64,000 nt of DNA from Phytophthora colocasiae (lineage: Eukaryota > Oomycota > Peronosporomycetes > Peronosporales > Peronosporaceae): positions 930,001 through 994,000 of the forward strand of contig JAGKQI010000046.1 in the NCBI GenBank assembly GCA_018806915.1, given 5' to 3'. Positions within the stretch are counted from its first letter, which is position 1. Each line of letters begins with the position of its first letter. This document shows positions 10,208 through 20,386 of this stretch, piece after piece. The position numbers were made by a program, and so were the translations under genes. Below the pieces are notes generated by a model. The model was not told the DNA's origin and did no database searches. It saw nothing but the letters and a program-made list of their open reading frames with translations.

Positions 10208-13200
10208 TTCTCGTCTGGATCTCTCGGATCTGTCGGATCCTTCGAATCTTCGACTGTGGGGTTTATTGGCGGCAGGATCTTGCGGCTGGATCTCAACTCC
10301 GCGAAGTCGACCTCCCTCAGTTCGTAGAGTACTGACGCGTAGACCGCCATATCTTCGATGAATCGAGCGTAATAATTTAAACTACCCAGGAAGGATTGCA
10401 TAGCTCGCAATGATCTCGGGAACGCGAGATCCACCAGCGCTTCTCGATCCTTCGGATGCGCCTCCAATCCCTCATTAGACACTTGGTGTCCCAAGTAATC
10501 GACCTTCCTCAGTCCCCAAAAGCTCTTGGCCACACTAATTGACAGGTTCCACTTGTCACAAGCCTCCAGCAGCAGATGCACCCGCTCACACAGGTGATCC
10601 CAAGATCCAGCCGTCACTAAGATGTCATCGATGTACGACCTTCGTCCCAGTACAGACGGTTTACCATACGTCTCCGGGATCCCGTCTCGGAAGAGATCCA
10701 ACGCGGATCCGGATCCGGCCGTGGGTGGGATCCGTAGGAATCCGTAGAGTGCGTTGTCCAACAAACGTTGGTAGATCTGTGGGGCATTCTTAAGACCAAA
10801 CGGCATTCGATTCCACTCAAACAATCCAAACGGGGTAATAAACGCCGAGATGGCCCTCGCACGATCCGTCATTGACACTACCCAGAAACCACTAGCCATA
10901 TCGAGAGAACAGTACCACAACACGGCGTCGAGATCCTCCAGTAGATCGTTGATGAGAGGCATTGGGTACACCATCAGCCTTGTCAAACTGTTCACCAGGC
11001 GGTAATCGATGCAGAGTCGGATATCAACGCCGTTCTTCTTAATGATCACAACGATTGGCGAGGCCCACGGCGACGTAGAGACTTGGATGATCTTCGCTTG
11101 CAACAGCCCTTTGATCAGATCCGAGAGCTTCTCACGATACTGCGGTGCCACTTTGCGTACTCGCTGGGCGATCGGCTTGGCGTCTCCCACATCGATGTCA
11201 CAGATCGCGCCTACAGCAGGAGGGGGTAAGGCGTTACCCTTCCCAATCAGCAGGTGCTTGTACTTCCAGATCTCATTCGCCAGCCGTTGGATCTCTTCGG
11301 GCGTGTTGGAGGCTGGATCCCCCACTTGGAGATCCTCGATCTTCACTTCGACCGTAGCCATCACAACCTCCGGTAGCACCGCCATCTCCTTCTCGAGATC
11401 CTCCGCATAAGCTTCGCCATTCTCGTGCACGAACACTTCGTCGTCGACGTAAACTTCCGTGGAACTGGGATCCGTCCGAGGTTTCACGACGGGATCCGAT
11501 GATCCGACCGCAGCGAGTGATCGGGCAGAGGATCCGGGATCCGGCTGGGCACCAACCTCGAGATCCGGCGGGGACTCAGCCACGGGATCCGGTCGGGATC
11601 CAACCTCGAGATCCTGGTCCGAGGTGTCCTCACGATCTTCACTTCCTGACGCTGGTGACGGATCATTCGTCTCCACTGCTGGCCGGTCACTGGCTGTTAG
11701 ATGGCTCGCAGGATCCAACTTCCTTGTGGCGGGATCCGGCTCATGAGCGGCACCTCCTTCGGCAGGCCCTCCAGCGGCACTTCCAGCTTTCCAGCCAATT
11801 CCACCAGTAGGATCACCCTTGGTCGCGCCTCTTTCCGCTCTCTGATCATCCTCCGGAGTCCTTGGTGTATCCACGCACGTCTCCGTCCGTCGGTCCAGCT
11901 CCTCATGCGCCGCTACACCTTCGTCCAGCGTCCTTGGCGCCCCTGAGTCTTCGATCTTGCCTTGGCGCACATCATCGTCTTCGCCTTGCCGAGGCGCATC
12001 TGTAGCACCCTTGACACGCGCGTAGATCGTCCTGGGTGCCTCGCCATTGGCAGCGCCCTTCCTGCTGGCCGTCACCGCTGCTCGCTCATCTTTGTGTAAG
12101 GAGCTCAGATCCCCACTAAGTGCGGAATCAGGCGACCGTTCGGACATGTCCCGTCCCCGACCCACGTCGCATGCGCGACGCTGATCTTCAAGCTGTGCCG
12201 GGTAAGGATCCGACTTTACTTGTAGATGTCGCTGCGTGGCGTGAGGGACCTCGTTGGAAAGCTCTTGAATAGGCGCATTCGGTGGTGGTTCTCCGTGCTC
12301 CTGGGCATCAGTGTGGACTGCAGGGCGCTCCGAAACATCATGTCCGACTGTGCCATCGGAATGATGGTCACCTGTCTCATGATTATGGGGCGACCCTTCG
12401 GCGTTGTTGTCCCGGCTCTGCGCAGAGACAGGGCAACCTTTCGGATCTTCAAGCAGTCGTATCGACACGGATCCCTCAGCTTCTGGCGCTCCGTTTGGGG
12501 CGTGCGATGGCTCGTTAGACGCGCCTTGCTTCGCACTACATGCCCATACCAACTTTGCTAGAGGGGCATGGGTATTCGCCTCAGGGTGCCCCAAAACATC
12601 ATCTCCGACTGATTTGTCGGAGTGATTGCCGTCGTCTGTCGTGCAGACATGCTGCCGATCCTCAACGGTGGCGCCCAGTCTCTGGCCAGAGACAGTACTC
12701 GTCGTCGGATCTTCAACCCGGCAAGCTGGAGAGGATCCGGAGGATCCTTTTGGCTGTGGCTCTCGGATCCGAGCGTACGAGGACGCTCCTGGATCCGATG
12801 ATACCGGGGCCTCACCCTCTTCGATCTCTGGCCCAAAACTGACACGGCGGTGCGCTTGGGGCTCAACCGCCGACGGATCCGCCCCACCGGGCTGGATCTC
12901 GTCTCGCCAATCGACCGCCCCTTCAAGGATCCGGTCCGACATTGGGGGTGAGCCGGGACAGCGGGACACGACTGCCGTGTGGGAGGGGCGCTTCAGGATC
13001 CCCTTCGGCTCCGCGTACTTCGGCCGATCGACCGCCGGCTCAAGCTCCCAAGGCTCCTTCAGGCGCGGTGGCGGCGGGATCTCCGTCGTGGCGCTCATGG
13101 CAAGGTTCTGCCATTCGTTGTAGCGCCTGGATCCGACGGAGATGTAGCCCGGGGTGCGGGGAACGTGATCCCCGGCCAGCCACATGCCGATCTCTTCGTT

Positions 13201-14160
13201 GTGGTTGAGAGAGATCGCCTTCTCACCGACGTTGGTAAGTTGTAGATAGCGGATCTTGCCTGGACCTTGTGCTAACGTCGGTACCCATTGCTTGCCCCTT
13301 CGTAACCACAGCTTCTCGTACTCCTTGAGATGGACCCGGTCCGGGTGCTCGAAGGTCTCGCCAGGCTCCAGTCGTATACCTTCCTGGAGGAGTAGCGGAT
13401 GAGCTCGGCCGCTGAAGATCTGTCGTCGCCCATGGAGTCGCACCCGGATCTCGTCATGGAGGCACACGGATCCATCGCCCAAGTCGAGTCGGATCCCGGC
13501 TGGTACCATGAAGTCCATGCCGAGGATCGCGTCGCAATCGGGTGGCAGATCCTCGCCGACCCAGACGTCGCAGAAGTACACCAAGTACCCAGCCAAGGTA
13601 ACCTTGATCCTTGTTTTGCCTGCTGCAATATACAGCTGCTCACCAATTCCGAGGCATTCTTGTGTTTGACTAGTATCAATCTGGGATCCAACCTTACGAG
13701 CAAAGGCGGCATCGATGATCGACACCTCGGATCCCGAGTCAAGAAGCACGGTGGACTTGGCATTGTTGATCTTGCACGTTGCCTTGGCCTGCTTGAAGTG
13801 TTTGCTGGGGACATGGTATTTCCAGTACCCGCGTGACTCTCCAGGCATGAGATCCAAGGACATGGCGACCTCGGATCTCTGGTACTCATCGTCTGTAGAG
13901 CGGAAGCTTGCAACTCTAGCCGTACGTTTCCCATGAAGTTCACATGTATTATCCAATAGATCCGTTCGCTTGTTGCTAACTTGATCCATGGCCTTCTTGT
14001 TCACATATGCATAGATGTAAGACGTTGAACGCTCGTCTCGTACCAGATTCAAACCCGGCGAGCGTCCTAGTTTAACATCTTCTCGGCGGCTTCTGGAAGC
14101 ATGTGCTTGCTTGGATCGAACCATTGTCGGATGAGGTTGTAGAACTCCTCCATTTGACAC
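10072..14160 (-). CDS. Gypsy-A pol, protease and reverse transcriptase part
   Basis: A 1362-codon frame in the -1 phase to gag, overlapping it by about 90 bp, so it is probably made by -1 frameshifting at 14070-14076 rather than from its own start. The protease has LLDSGSEVSIID and ILGMDFM. It is followed by about 500 residues of Asp/Glu/Pro/Ser-rich disordered linker, unusually long for the family. RT motifs follow in order: WASPIVVIIKKNG, IDYRLVN, SLDMASGFW, MPFGLKNAP, and YIDD in the active site (RSYIDDILV). The frame ends at a TGA near 10072 inside the tethered RNase H because of a one-base deletion. The part shown looks functional; downstream domains are frameshifted. Confidence 0.9.
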   Translation of the reverse strand: MSNGGVLQPHPTMVRSKQAHASRSRREDVKLGRSPGLNLVRDERSTSYIYAYVNKKAMDQVSNKRTDLLDNTCELHGKRTARVASFRSTDDEYQRSEVAMSLDLMPGESRGYWKYHVPSKHFKQAKATCKINNAKSTVLLDSGSEVSIIDAAFARKVGSQIDTSQTQECLGIGEQLYIAAGKTRIKVTLAGYLVYFCDVWVGEDLPPDCDAILGMDFMVPAGIRLDLGDGSVCLHDEIRVRLHGRRQIFSGRAHPLLLQEGIRLEPGETFEHPDRVHLKEYEKLWLRRGKQWVPTLAQGPGKIRYLQLTNVGEKAISLNHNEEIGMWLAGDHVPRTPGYISVGSRRYNEWQNLAMSATTEIPPPPRLKEPWELEPAVDRPKYAEPKGILKRPSHTAVVSRCPGSPPMSDRILEGAVDWRDEIQPGGADPSAVEPQAHRRVSFGPEIEEGEAPVSSDPGASSYARIREPQPKGSSGSSPACRVEDPTTSTVSGQRLGATVEDRQHVCTTDDGNHSDKSVGDDVLGHPEANTHAPLAKLVWACSAKQGASNEPSHAPNGAPEAEGSVSIRLLEDPKGCPVSAQSRDNNAEGSPHNHETGDHHSDGTVGHDVSERPAVHTDAQEHGEPPPNAPIQELSNEVPHATQRHLQVKSDPYPAQLEDQRRACDVGRGRDMSERSPDSALSGDLSSLHKDERAAVTASRKGAANGEAPRTIYARVKGATDAPRQGEDDDVRQGKIEDSGAPRTLDEGVAAHEELDRRTETCVDTPRTPEDDQRAERGATKGDPTGGIGWKAGSAAGGPAEGGAAHEPDPATRKLDPASHLTASDRPAVETNDPSPASGSEDREDTSDQDLEVGSRPDPVAESPPDLEVGAQPDPGSSARSLAAVGSSDPVVKPRTDPSSTEVYVDDEVFVHENGEAYAEDLEKEMAVLPEVVMATVEVKIEDLQVGDPASNTPEEIQRLANEIWKYKHLLIGKGNALPPPAVGAICDIDVGDAKPIAQRVRKVAPQYREKLSDLIKGLLQAKIIQVSTSPWASPIVVIIKKNGVDIRLCIDYRLVNSLTRLMVYPMPLINDLLEDLDAVLWYCSLDMASGFWVVSMTDRARAISAFITPFGLFEWNRMPFGLKNAPQIYQRLLDNALYGFLRIPPTAGSGSALDLFRDGIPETYGKPSVLGRRSYIDDILVTAGSWDHLCERVHLLLEACDKWNLSISVAKSFWGLRKVDYLGHQVSNEGLEAHPKDREALVDLAFPRSLRAMQSFLGSLNYYARFIEDMAVYASVLYELREVDFAELRSSRKILPPINPTVEDSKDPTDPRDPDEKWIRASAAFEALKKKIAMTPTLRHFDPDKQPVVIVYASEWAISAS
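14027..14076 (-). promoter_or_regulatory. Candidate -1 programmed frameshift site (GTTAAAC plus stem)
   Basis: In gag phase the codons before the stop are ATG TTA AAC TAG, giving the heptamer G-TTA-AAC at 14076-14070. A -1 slip continues into the pol frame (KLGRSPGLN). Downstream, GGACGCTCG (14067-14059) can pair with CGAGCGTTC (14035-14027): nine pairs including one G-U, loop 23 nt. The 6-bp core CGCTCG/CGAGCG leaves a 5-nt spacer after the heptamer. GTTAAAC is a known slippery heptamer in nidoviruses. Confidence 0.7.
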
Positions 14161-16391
14161 TTGCCGTGATCGTGGAGTTCACCGCAGCCGCGACACACGA
14201 AGAAGCAGCGATCCGACGGATGGCCCTTCTTGCCGCACTTCTGGCAGGTGAGGCGCTTCCAGCAACCAAGATCCGAATGTTTCCTGGATCCGCAGTGCGA
14301 GCAACGCTGTCCTTCATTGAAGAAGCGTGGTCGACGGTCTTGTGGTGTTGGATCCGAGCTAGCCTGACCTGGATCCGAATCCTTCTTGGGATCCGAAGAT
14401 CCTGCCTTGGTCTCCGCTGATCCAGTTTGCGCTGAAGTAGTCGGTCGATCACTCGAGGCTGCTACGTATGCTCTGCGGAGCTCGCCGTCGGATCCGGAGT
14501 CATCGGAATCGGATCCATCAGATTCTACGACTTGCATGGATCGGATCGCACGTGTCGGGCCGGTTGGCTGCGGGGCCGTTGTTGTCTTCGGCCGGAACTT
14601 GCTGGATCCTGACGATGGCTTCTTCTGTCTGGACCTCGCGCGATCTCGGGCCCTCAACACGTCCTCGAGTTGATCCGCGTCCGCGAGCCGAAGCAGCGTC
14701 AGTTGATCCGCCAGATCCGCATCCCCGAGAGTCTCGATGAAGTGTTCGACGTGCTCGCGGCGGGCTTTGGCATCTCCGTCCTTGACCATCACCCAAGCAC
14801 GAAGACCCGCTACGTTGAGGCGATACAAGTATTCCAACGGTGACTCGTCGGATCTCTTACGAGCGTGATAGTACTGCCACGCCACCGAGACTCCAAGACC
14901 GCAGTACTGCGTCTGGAAGGCTTTCAGCAGATCACTCCACTTCAGCCTTGTGGATCGGCTGAGCTGTCGGTACCAGTTTCGCGCCGGACCAGTGAGAAGA
15001 TCTCCAAAGGTGAGGCACATTTCTTCGTCGGAGGCTTGATCTCTCGTGAAGGCTGACTTGACCTTACTAATCCATGCTCTTGCTCGTTCCTCATCGTGAT
15101 CCTTGTCCGTGAATTCCTTCAGATCCGATATCGCCGAGATTCGGATCCTTTGAACCGCGGTTGATCCTGCTGTAGCTGTGGCAGCAGTGGTCGTTGCCGT
15201 ACGCCGGGGAGCGGATCCGTCGAGGTCGTCGGGGTCATACTCCCAGTTCTCGGGGTGTGATCCCACTGACTCCATCTCGACGTCCCGATATACAGGATCC
15301 GCAGCGCGCGTCGTGGTTCGTGGGACCGCTGTCATCCGCTGCTCCTTCAGGAACTTGTCCATAGCCGATTGGAAGTAAGCCTGCAGCCCGTTAGTGGATG
15401 CAGGCGGCTGATCCACGACACGGGACCGATCAAGCGGGGCATCTCGAGTTCGAGTCGGCTTGACGTCCAGGGTATCAGTCGGCATACGGGCTGTCAGCAT
15501 AGCAGCGCCTGCGGGACCGAGCGCCATACGTCGGGGTTCAGACGAACTGTCGGATCCTGCCTCGGACTCCGCCGAGGCGTATCGAGAGGATCCCGTCTGG
15601 TACTCCGGGGAGTGCGCTAGCTTGGACATCGGATCTCGGATCGCCCGTCGCTCACCGACTAGGGGCTTCAGTCGGCTGAAGAGTGAAGCCGCTGCGATAC
15701 GTATCGTGTCATGATCCAAGCGGAAGAGGGTGTCTCCGTCGAAGGCTCCCGCAGCAAAACCGGCTTCCTCCAGCAGGCGGAGGAGATCCAAGGCGCTGTC
15801 CAGACTGTTCGTGGACTGAGCCGGTGCCGTTATCGGGCCGGTGAGTGATCCAAGCAATCGAGGTTGCAGGATCCTCATTACGGGGTCTTCCCGGAGGAAG
15901 TCCTCGAGCGCGATCCGGCGATACGAAGCCTCCAGCTGGGTCAACGACCACTCTGATTTAACCTCCGGCTTCTCATCGACATCCGATCCTGGTGCCTTCA
16001 GCTTTTTTCGCGCAGTCTTCGTCTTCTTCTTCGACGTTTTACCACCTGAGGGCTGCGCGGTGGTGGTGGTGGTGGATGAAGATCCAACAGCTTTCGCTGT
16101 CGAATCCCCACCCAGCGGTCCAGAACGCGGGTTCTGAGCCGCGGGGGTCCCCGAAGGGACCTGGGGAGGAGGAGGAGGTTTTTCTTCTGAGTCTGTTGCC
16201 AGACTCACCTCCTTCCTGTCGACAGAACTCCTCCCAGGGCTCTGTCGATCTGTGGATCTAGCGTTCAGCGGTGCTGACGGCGATCCAACGACCGTCGGCA
16301 CTTCTTCTCCCGGTTCTTCCTTCACTTGTACAGTCTCTTCGGACTCACGGTGATATCCGCCGTCCCCAAAAGATCCGGGCACGCGCACCAT
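14067..16391 (-). CDS. Gypsy-A gag
   Basis: A 775-codon frame starting at ATG 16391-16389, which touches the LTR end and overlaps the primer binding site. The frame is open further into the LTR (to 16430) but that ATG precedes only LTR sequence. The N-terminal third is disordered with a Lys-rich patch (GGKTSKKKTKTARKK). The middle holds a retrotransposon gag core (ARAWISKVKSAFTRDQ, WYRQLSRSTRLKWSDLL, RRSDES-like PLEYLYRLN). The C-terminus has zinc knuckles CSHCGSRKHSDLGC and CQKCGKKGHPSDRC plus a third variant CRGCGELHDHGKC. The stop TAG at 14069-14067 directly follows a frameshift heptamer. Intact in this copy. Confidence 0.92.
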   Translation of the reverse strand: MVRVPGSFGDGGYHRESEETVQVKEEPGEEVPTVVGSPSAPLNARSTDRQSPGRSSVDRKEVSLATDSEEKPPPPPQVPSGTPAAQNPRSGPLGGDSTAKAVGSSSTTTTTAQPSGGKTSKKKTKTARKKLKAPGSDVDEKPEVKSEWSLTQLEASYRRIALEDFLREDPVMRILQPRLLGSLTGPITAPAQSTNSLDSALDLLRLLEEAGFAAGAFDGDTLFRLDHDTIRIAAASLFSRLKPLVGERRAIRDPMSKLAHSPEYQTGSSRYASAESEAGSDSSSEPRRMALGPAGAAMLTARMPTDTLDVKPTRTRDAPLDRSRVVDQPPASTNGLQAYFQSAMDKFLKEQRMTAVPRTTTRAADPVYRDVEMESVGSHPENWEYDPDDLDGSAPRRTATTTAATATAGSTAVQRIRISAISDLKEFTDKDHDEERARAWISKVKSAFTRDQASDEEMCLTFGDLLTGPARNWYRQLSRSTRLKWSDLLKAFQTQYCGLGVSVAWQYYHARKRSDESPLEYLYRLNVAGLRAWVMVKDGDAKARREHVEHFIETLGDADLADQLTLLRLADADQLEDVLRARDRARSRQKKPSSGSSKFRPKTTTAPQPTGPTRAIRSMQVVESDGSDSDDSGSDGELRRAYVAASSDRPTTSAQTGSAETKAGSSDPKKDSDPGQASSDPTPQDRRPRFFNEGQRCSHCGSRKHSDLGCWKRLTCQKCGKKGHPSDRCFFVCRGCGELHDHGKCQMEEFYNLIRQWFDPSKHMLPEAAEKMLN
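16373..16390 (-). promoter_or_regulatory. Primer binding site of Gypsy-A overlapping the gag ATG
   Basis: On the minus strand the LTR ends ...CACCACA at 16392, then A, then TGGTGCGCGTGCCCGGAT. TGG is the expected complement of a tRNA CCA end. The A of the gag ATG is the first base after the LTR, so the gag start lies on the site. The tRNA was not identified. Confidence 0.55.
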
Positions 16392-16806
16392 TGTGGTGTA
16401 GTGGATCCGCTGGAATGAGCAGGGATCCAACGTTCACACACGGCGCCCAGACACTGACTAACGGAGGGGGTACTCCGATAACCGTGGGGGTTGCTGAGGC
16501 TCACCTTGTGTACCCGTCAGTGGGCGGGACTCAGGAACGGGAGAGTGTACACAGGCGTGAGGGCTTGAACGTCCTTGGCGGGGACTTGGGAGGTTGGACT
16601 TGCGTGGGGGTTCCTGCACACAGGTCCTGGTTGGGGGGATCTTGGTCTTGGACTCGAAGATCAGGTGGATCCTTGGATCCGGGGTTGCCTTGGTGGGTGT
16701 GGGGTTCCTTTTCCTTTTCCTTTACTGTCTTGCTTGCCGCCTCCTGTAGCGGTTGGTCTTGGGGTGGTTGAGAGGTCGAGGGATCCTACGGTTAAGCAAT
16801 CAACAC
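16392..16806 (-). repeat. Gypsy-A 5' LTR, first part (up to the Gypsy-B insertion)
   Basis: Matches 1841-2260 almost base for base, with a few indels, and stops at CAATCAACAC where Gypsy-B begins. The LTR resumes at 24691. Confidence 0.92.
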
Positions 16807-17220
16807 TGTAACGGGGTTACACGGCGCTGCGCGCCTTGGCTACAATAGGTGTGGTATACACCATCCAGGTCACAAGTCACAGATCCGTGTACGACACATA
16901 GTGTTTCTCACACGTCACATATGTAGCCAGTTGCTGGCTGTTAGCTCAGAGCCACACATTACATTTGATTAGGATTTAGTATGTTAGATACTAAATCCGT
17001 TACATTCAGGATTAGGGCAATAAAATAAATAAAAATCAGTTTGCATTTTACATAATTAGTGTTAGTTCCTTTATTATAGGGACACTGATTCAGTGAGTCC
17101 CGTATTTAGTGGACTACTTGGTTCTTGTATAGAACCGAAGGCTAGTGCCTTGCAAGCAGGACTCTACGAGTCAACCCAACTTCCTCTGTGCCGTGCACAC
17201 CTACGCAGCCCCGCTGCATC
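16807..17220 (+). repeat. Gypsy-B 5' LTR
   Basis: A 414-bp terminal repeat, near identical to 24277-24690. Visible differences include ATATGTAGCC versus ATAGGTAGCC and CAGTGAGTCC versus GTGAGAGTCC. The exact 3' border is uncertain by two bases (GCTGCA or GCTGCATC). TGGTAGCACTTGTAG at 17221 is a possible primer binding site. Confidence 0.92.
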
Positions 17221-17275
17221 TGGTAGCACTTGTAGTCAATCCAACTCCTGAGTTGAAGACTGTTTCTCTGTGAGA

Positions 17276-18248
17276 ATGGAGCCAGAAGCATACGCTCACT
17301 TGACTCCGAGTCAGCGGGACACGCTTAACAAGCTTACGTCCTTGCTGGGCCCTGAAGGTATGGCGCACCTTGCGTCTCAAGGGCCGGAGGCCGTCAACGC
17401 GCGCCTGGAGGCATTTGCCTCGTACGAGAACGCTCTCGTTGAGCACATTCAGCGGAATGTAAAAGGAGTTAATCCCGCTCCGAGAGCTAAGCCCGTCACG
17501 CTCAGCGTGAAGACCTTTCACGGGCACGAAGGAGAGAACCTCCTATTGTGGACCCGAGAGGTCAGAAATGGCCATGGGGGCCGCTATGCTCCAGTTGGAA
17601 GGCCAACGCGTAGCGTTCGCCATCTCTAAGCTCGAAGGTCGAGCACGAGAATGGGCCTTGACGTCTGGGACGTCGGTAGAAATGGCCTTCCCCACTTGGG
17701 GTGAGCTTAAGGCCAAACTTACGCAAGTGTTTGCTCCACCTAACCAGGCGTATCGCGTGCGGTCACGCTTCCTCGCTTGCCGACAGGGCAAGAAGGACCT
17801 GGTGGACTATGTCCAAGAGCTGCGCACGCTCATTGCCGGCATGGCTGCCGATCCTCTACCTGAGGTGGTCACTGTGACTATCTTCATGGAAGGTCTGAGA
17901 GCTGGCGTGGCCAGGACGGAGGCATTCCGTCAGAATCCTCGCACCTTCGAGGACGCTGTTAGCGTGGCATTGAATGCTGAACACAACTTTAAGTTGTCGA
18001 GGGTCGGTGCTAATAGCACAGGGTCCGGGGGACCCGAACCCATGGACCTCAGCTATGCTGAAGATGAAATAGCCGAGCTACGAGCTGCGGTGCAGCGTAT
18101 GAGCACTCGTCGATGCTACACGTGTGGTAGTCCCACACACCTGAGGCCCAACTGCCCTCTGCGCAAAGAGCGCGCCGGCCAGACTGGCCGCAACCCTGCC
18201 GCGAGTCCCGCTTCGGGCTCTGCCCAGGGAAACGACGGCTCCCAGTAG
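17276..18248 (+). pseudogene. Gypsy-B gag, one frameshift
   Basis: Starts at ATG 17276 ([13 protein letters not shown]). The first frame runs to LLLWTREV near 17560; the continuation ([15 protein letters not shown]) is in the next frame from 17566, so one base has been gained or lost. The core carries AREWALTSG, FPTWGELKAKL and VDYVQELRTLIAGM, typical of a Gypsy gag. One zinc knuckle, CYTCGSPTHLRPNC, lies near the end. The stop TAG (18246-18248) sits inside a perfect hairpin. About 320 residues if joined. Confidence 0.88.
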
Positions 18249-18268
18249 ACGCGGGGCGGTCTACTGGG
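18241..18268 (+). promoter_or_regulatory. Hairpin enclosing the gag stop of Gypsy-B
   Basis: CCCAGTAGAC (18241-18250) and GTCTACTGGG (18259-18268) form a perfect 10-bp stem with an 8-nt loop. The gag TAG is in the 5' arm. The pol frame (+1 to gag) is open through this point, so the structure could influence pol expression (inference). Confidence 0.5.
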
Positions 18269-20386
18269 AAGAACTGAGTTCTGCAGTGCGTGAGAGGCAC
18301 TGGGGCTCAGCCCCGAAGAGCTCCGTGCTCTTGAACACGGAACGTGTGAGCAAGCAGGGCTTGCTGGTCGTCCATGTGGACGTGAAGGGCTTCGAGAAGC
18401 CGTGGATCGTGTTGATCGATTCAGGAGCGTCTGGCAACTACGTCAGACGCTCCACCGTTGAGGGTAGTCAGCAATATGCTGAGGCGCTACGAGCGCGAAG
18501 AGGTGACACCGTCACTGTCCGTCTAGCGACGGGCGTCCGTGTCACGGCAGCCAAGGTCCCTATGGACCTACGGCTGAAGTTCCTGGACTTCGACAGCGTG
18601 GAACGCTGCTTGGTCTTGGACCTGGATTCGAGGTACGACCTCATCCTTGGTATGGCGTGGCTGGAGCGCCACGAGCCATGGATCGACTGGAGGTCGAAGA
18701 CCTTAGGTGCTACGCACTTCTCTCCTAGTGGAGCTTTGGCGAGTCATGAACCCACCTCTGCTAGGAAGCAGAAGCGCTACTGGCGCGAGCATCGAGCCGA
18801 GTCGGCAATGATGCTGGAAGTCGGTGTGTCCGAGTTAGTGGACAGCACCGAGTGCGAGGATCGCAGTCCTGTTGAGCGCATAGCGCTGGTTGGCAGTGAG
18901 TCAACGTGTGGGCAAAGCTCACGTAACCCGAGTGACGCCGGTCATGGACCGTCACTGGATGCCGATGGCATCGGGCCTTACCAGGCCGTGAACTGTGGGG
19001 CGGCACGTACTCCGTCGAGTGATACTGGTCGTGGACCAAGTCGATCGCTGAGTGTCTCTGACACTGGACCTGTTACGGTCATTGATTGTGCAGCGGCACG
19101 TACTCCGCTGAGCGGCATCGGTCGTCGACCGAGTGGATCGCTGAGTATCACTGACACTGGGCCTGAAGGGGCCGAAACCTGTGCGACGGCACGTACTCCG
19201 TCGAGTGGACGTTCGCCGGCTAGACGACGACGCCGTAAGGCCCTTCGGGCGAGACGCTCTGCGTCTGAGTCATCCGTGACGTCAAGTGCCGACGCACCGG
19301 AGGGCTGTGGGCAGCTATACACTCTGGTTGATGGAGTGGGCGGTAGTGCCGAAGGCAGTGTCCTGCTGGACGACTTGCCAAGTGTTGACAAGCTCCTTGA
19401 GCTAGAAGAGATGTCCTTCGCCGACTTTGGCGATGCCTTGAAGGCTGGCGAATTCGCCGAGGTGGTCATCGTTCGACCTGAAGAGGAGTTAAACTCATCA
19501 TCCCTCGTTGACGAGTCCGTCTTGGCCGAAGTCAAGAAGGCGTTGAACGCCAGGAGTGGATCGGAGATCCTCAAGAATCCCTCGGATCCCTTCCACTCCT
19601 TGCTGAAGGAATATGGAGACGTTGTCTCGAAGGAACCACCGAGTGGTCTGCCTCCCGACCGAGGCGTTCGTCATGAGATCGACTTAGTTCCCGGAACTAA
19701 ATACTGCGTGACCCGGCAGTGGCCTCTTCCTAAAGAGCAATGCGACGTCATTGACGCCTTCTTCCGTGCGAAGCACGCGGTGGGTCTCGTGCGCGAGAGC
19801 AAGTCTCCGCATTCCGCACCAACGTTCTGTGTCAGAAAGCCGAATGGCAAGTGGCGTATCGTTCACGCTTTTAACAAGCTCAACGCTGCCACGATTCCGG
19901 CGCAGACGCCGATTCCTAGGAAGGATGTTCTTCAGAACAACATGGTGGGGTGCACCATGTATAGTGCGCTCGACTTAGTCGATGGCTACTATCAGCTGCT
20001 CATGCGAGCCAGTGATATTCCGCTTACAGCGGTGAGCACCCTGAGCGGTATGCTCTGGGAGTGGCTCGTCATGCCCCAAGGGCTCTCGAACGCACCCGCA
20101 ACGTTCCATCGTCTAGTGACGCAGCTGTTCAGGCCCCTGCGAATCATTCGCACAAACGTACTTTTACGACGTGTTCGTCCACAGTCAGGCCGAACACGGC
20201 AAGACTGACGTTGAGGTGCACGTGGAACACGTGAGAGCTGTGCTCGAGTGCATGCGCACGAACAAATTGTACGCCAACGCAGACAAGTGCGTCTTTGGCG
20301 CGGAAGAAATCCCCTTCCTAGGGTGCTTCATTGGGAAGCATGGCCTTCGTGCTGATCCAGCAAAGGTCAAGGCCATTGTGGATTAG
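18249..20386 (+). pseudogene. Gypsy-B protease and reverse transcriptase, broken
   Basis: The frame is open from at least 18250. The protease has VLIDSGASGNYV and LILGMAWLERH. RT has KPNGKWRIVHAFNKL, YSALDLVDGYYQ and MPQGLSNAPATF. Near 20140 the frame shifts by one base, and the active site that should read Y/F-x-D-D reads YFYDVF, so one catalytic Asp is lost as well. The next stretch (VHSQAEHGKTD to VKAIVD) ends at TAG 20384-20386, in the same frame as the following RNase H; the related motif suggests a TGG to TAG change. A dead RT. Confidence 0.9.

Noticed and set aside
11009..13836. Plus-strand open frames opposite Gypsy-A pol
   Set aside because: They mirror the conserved minus-strand protease, linker and RT; low-complexity shadow sequence with no motif.
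14067..14160. Separate start codon for Gypsy-A pol
   Set aside because: The overlap with gag has no good ATG context, and the GTTAAAC heptamer in phase explains expression better.
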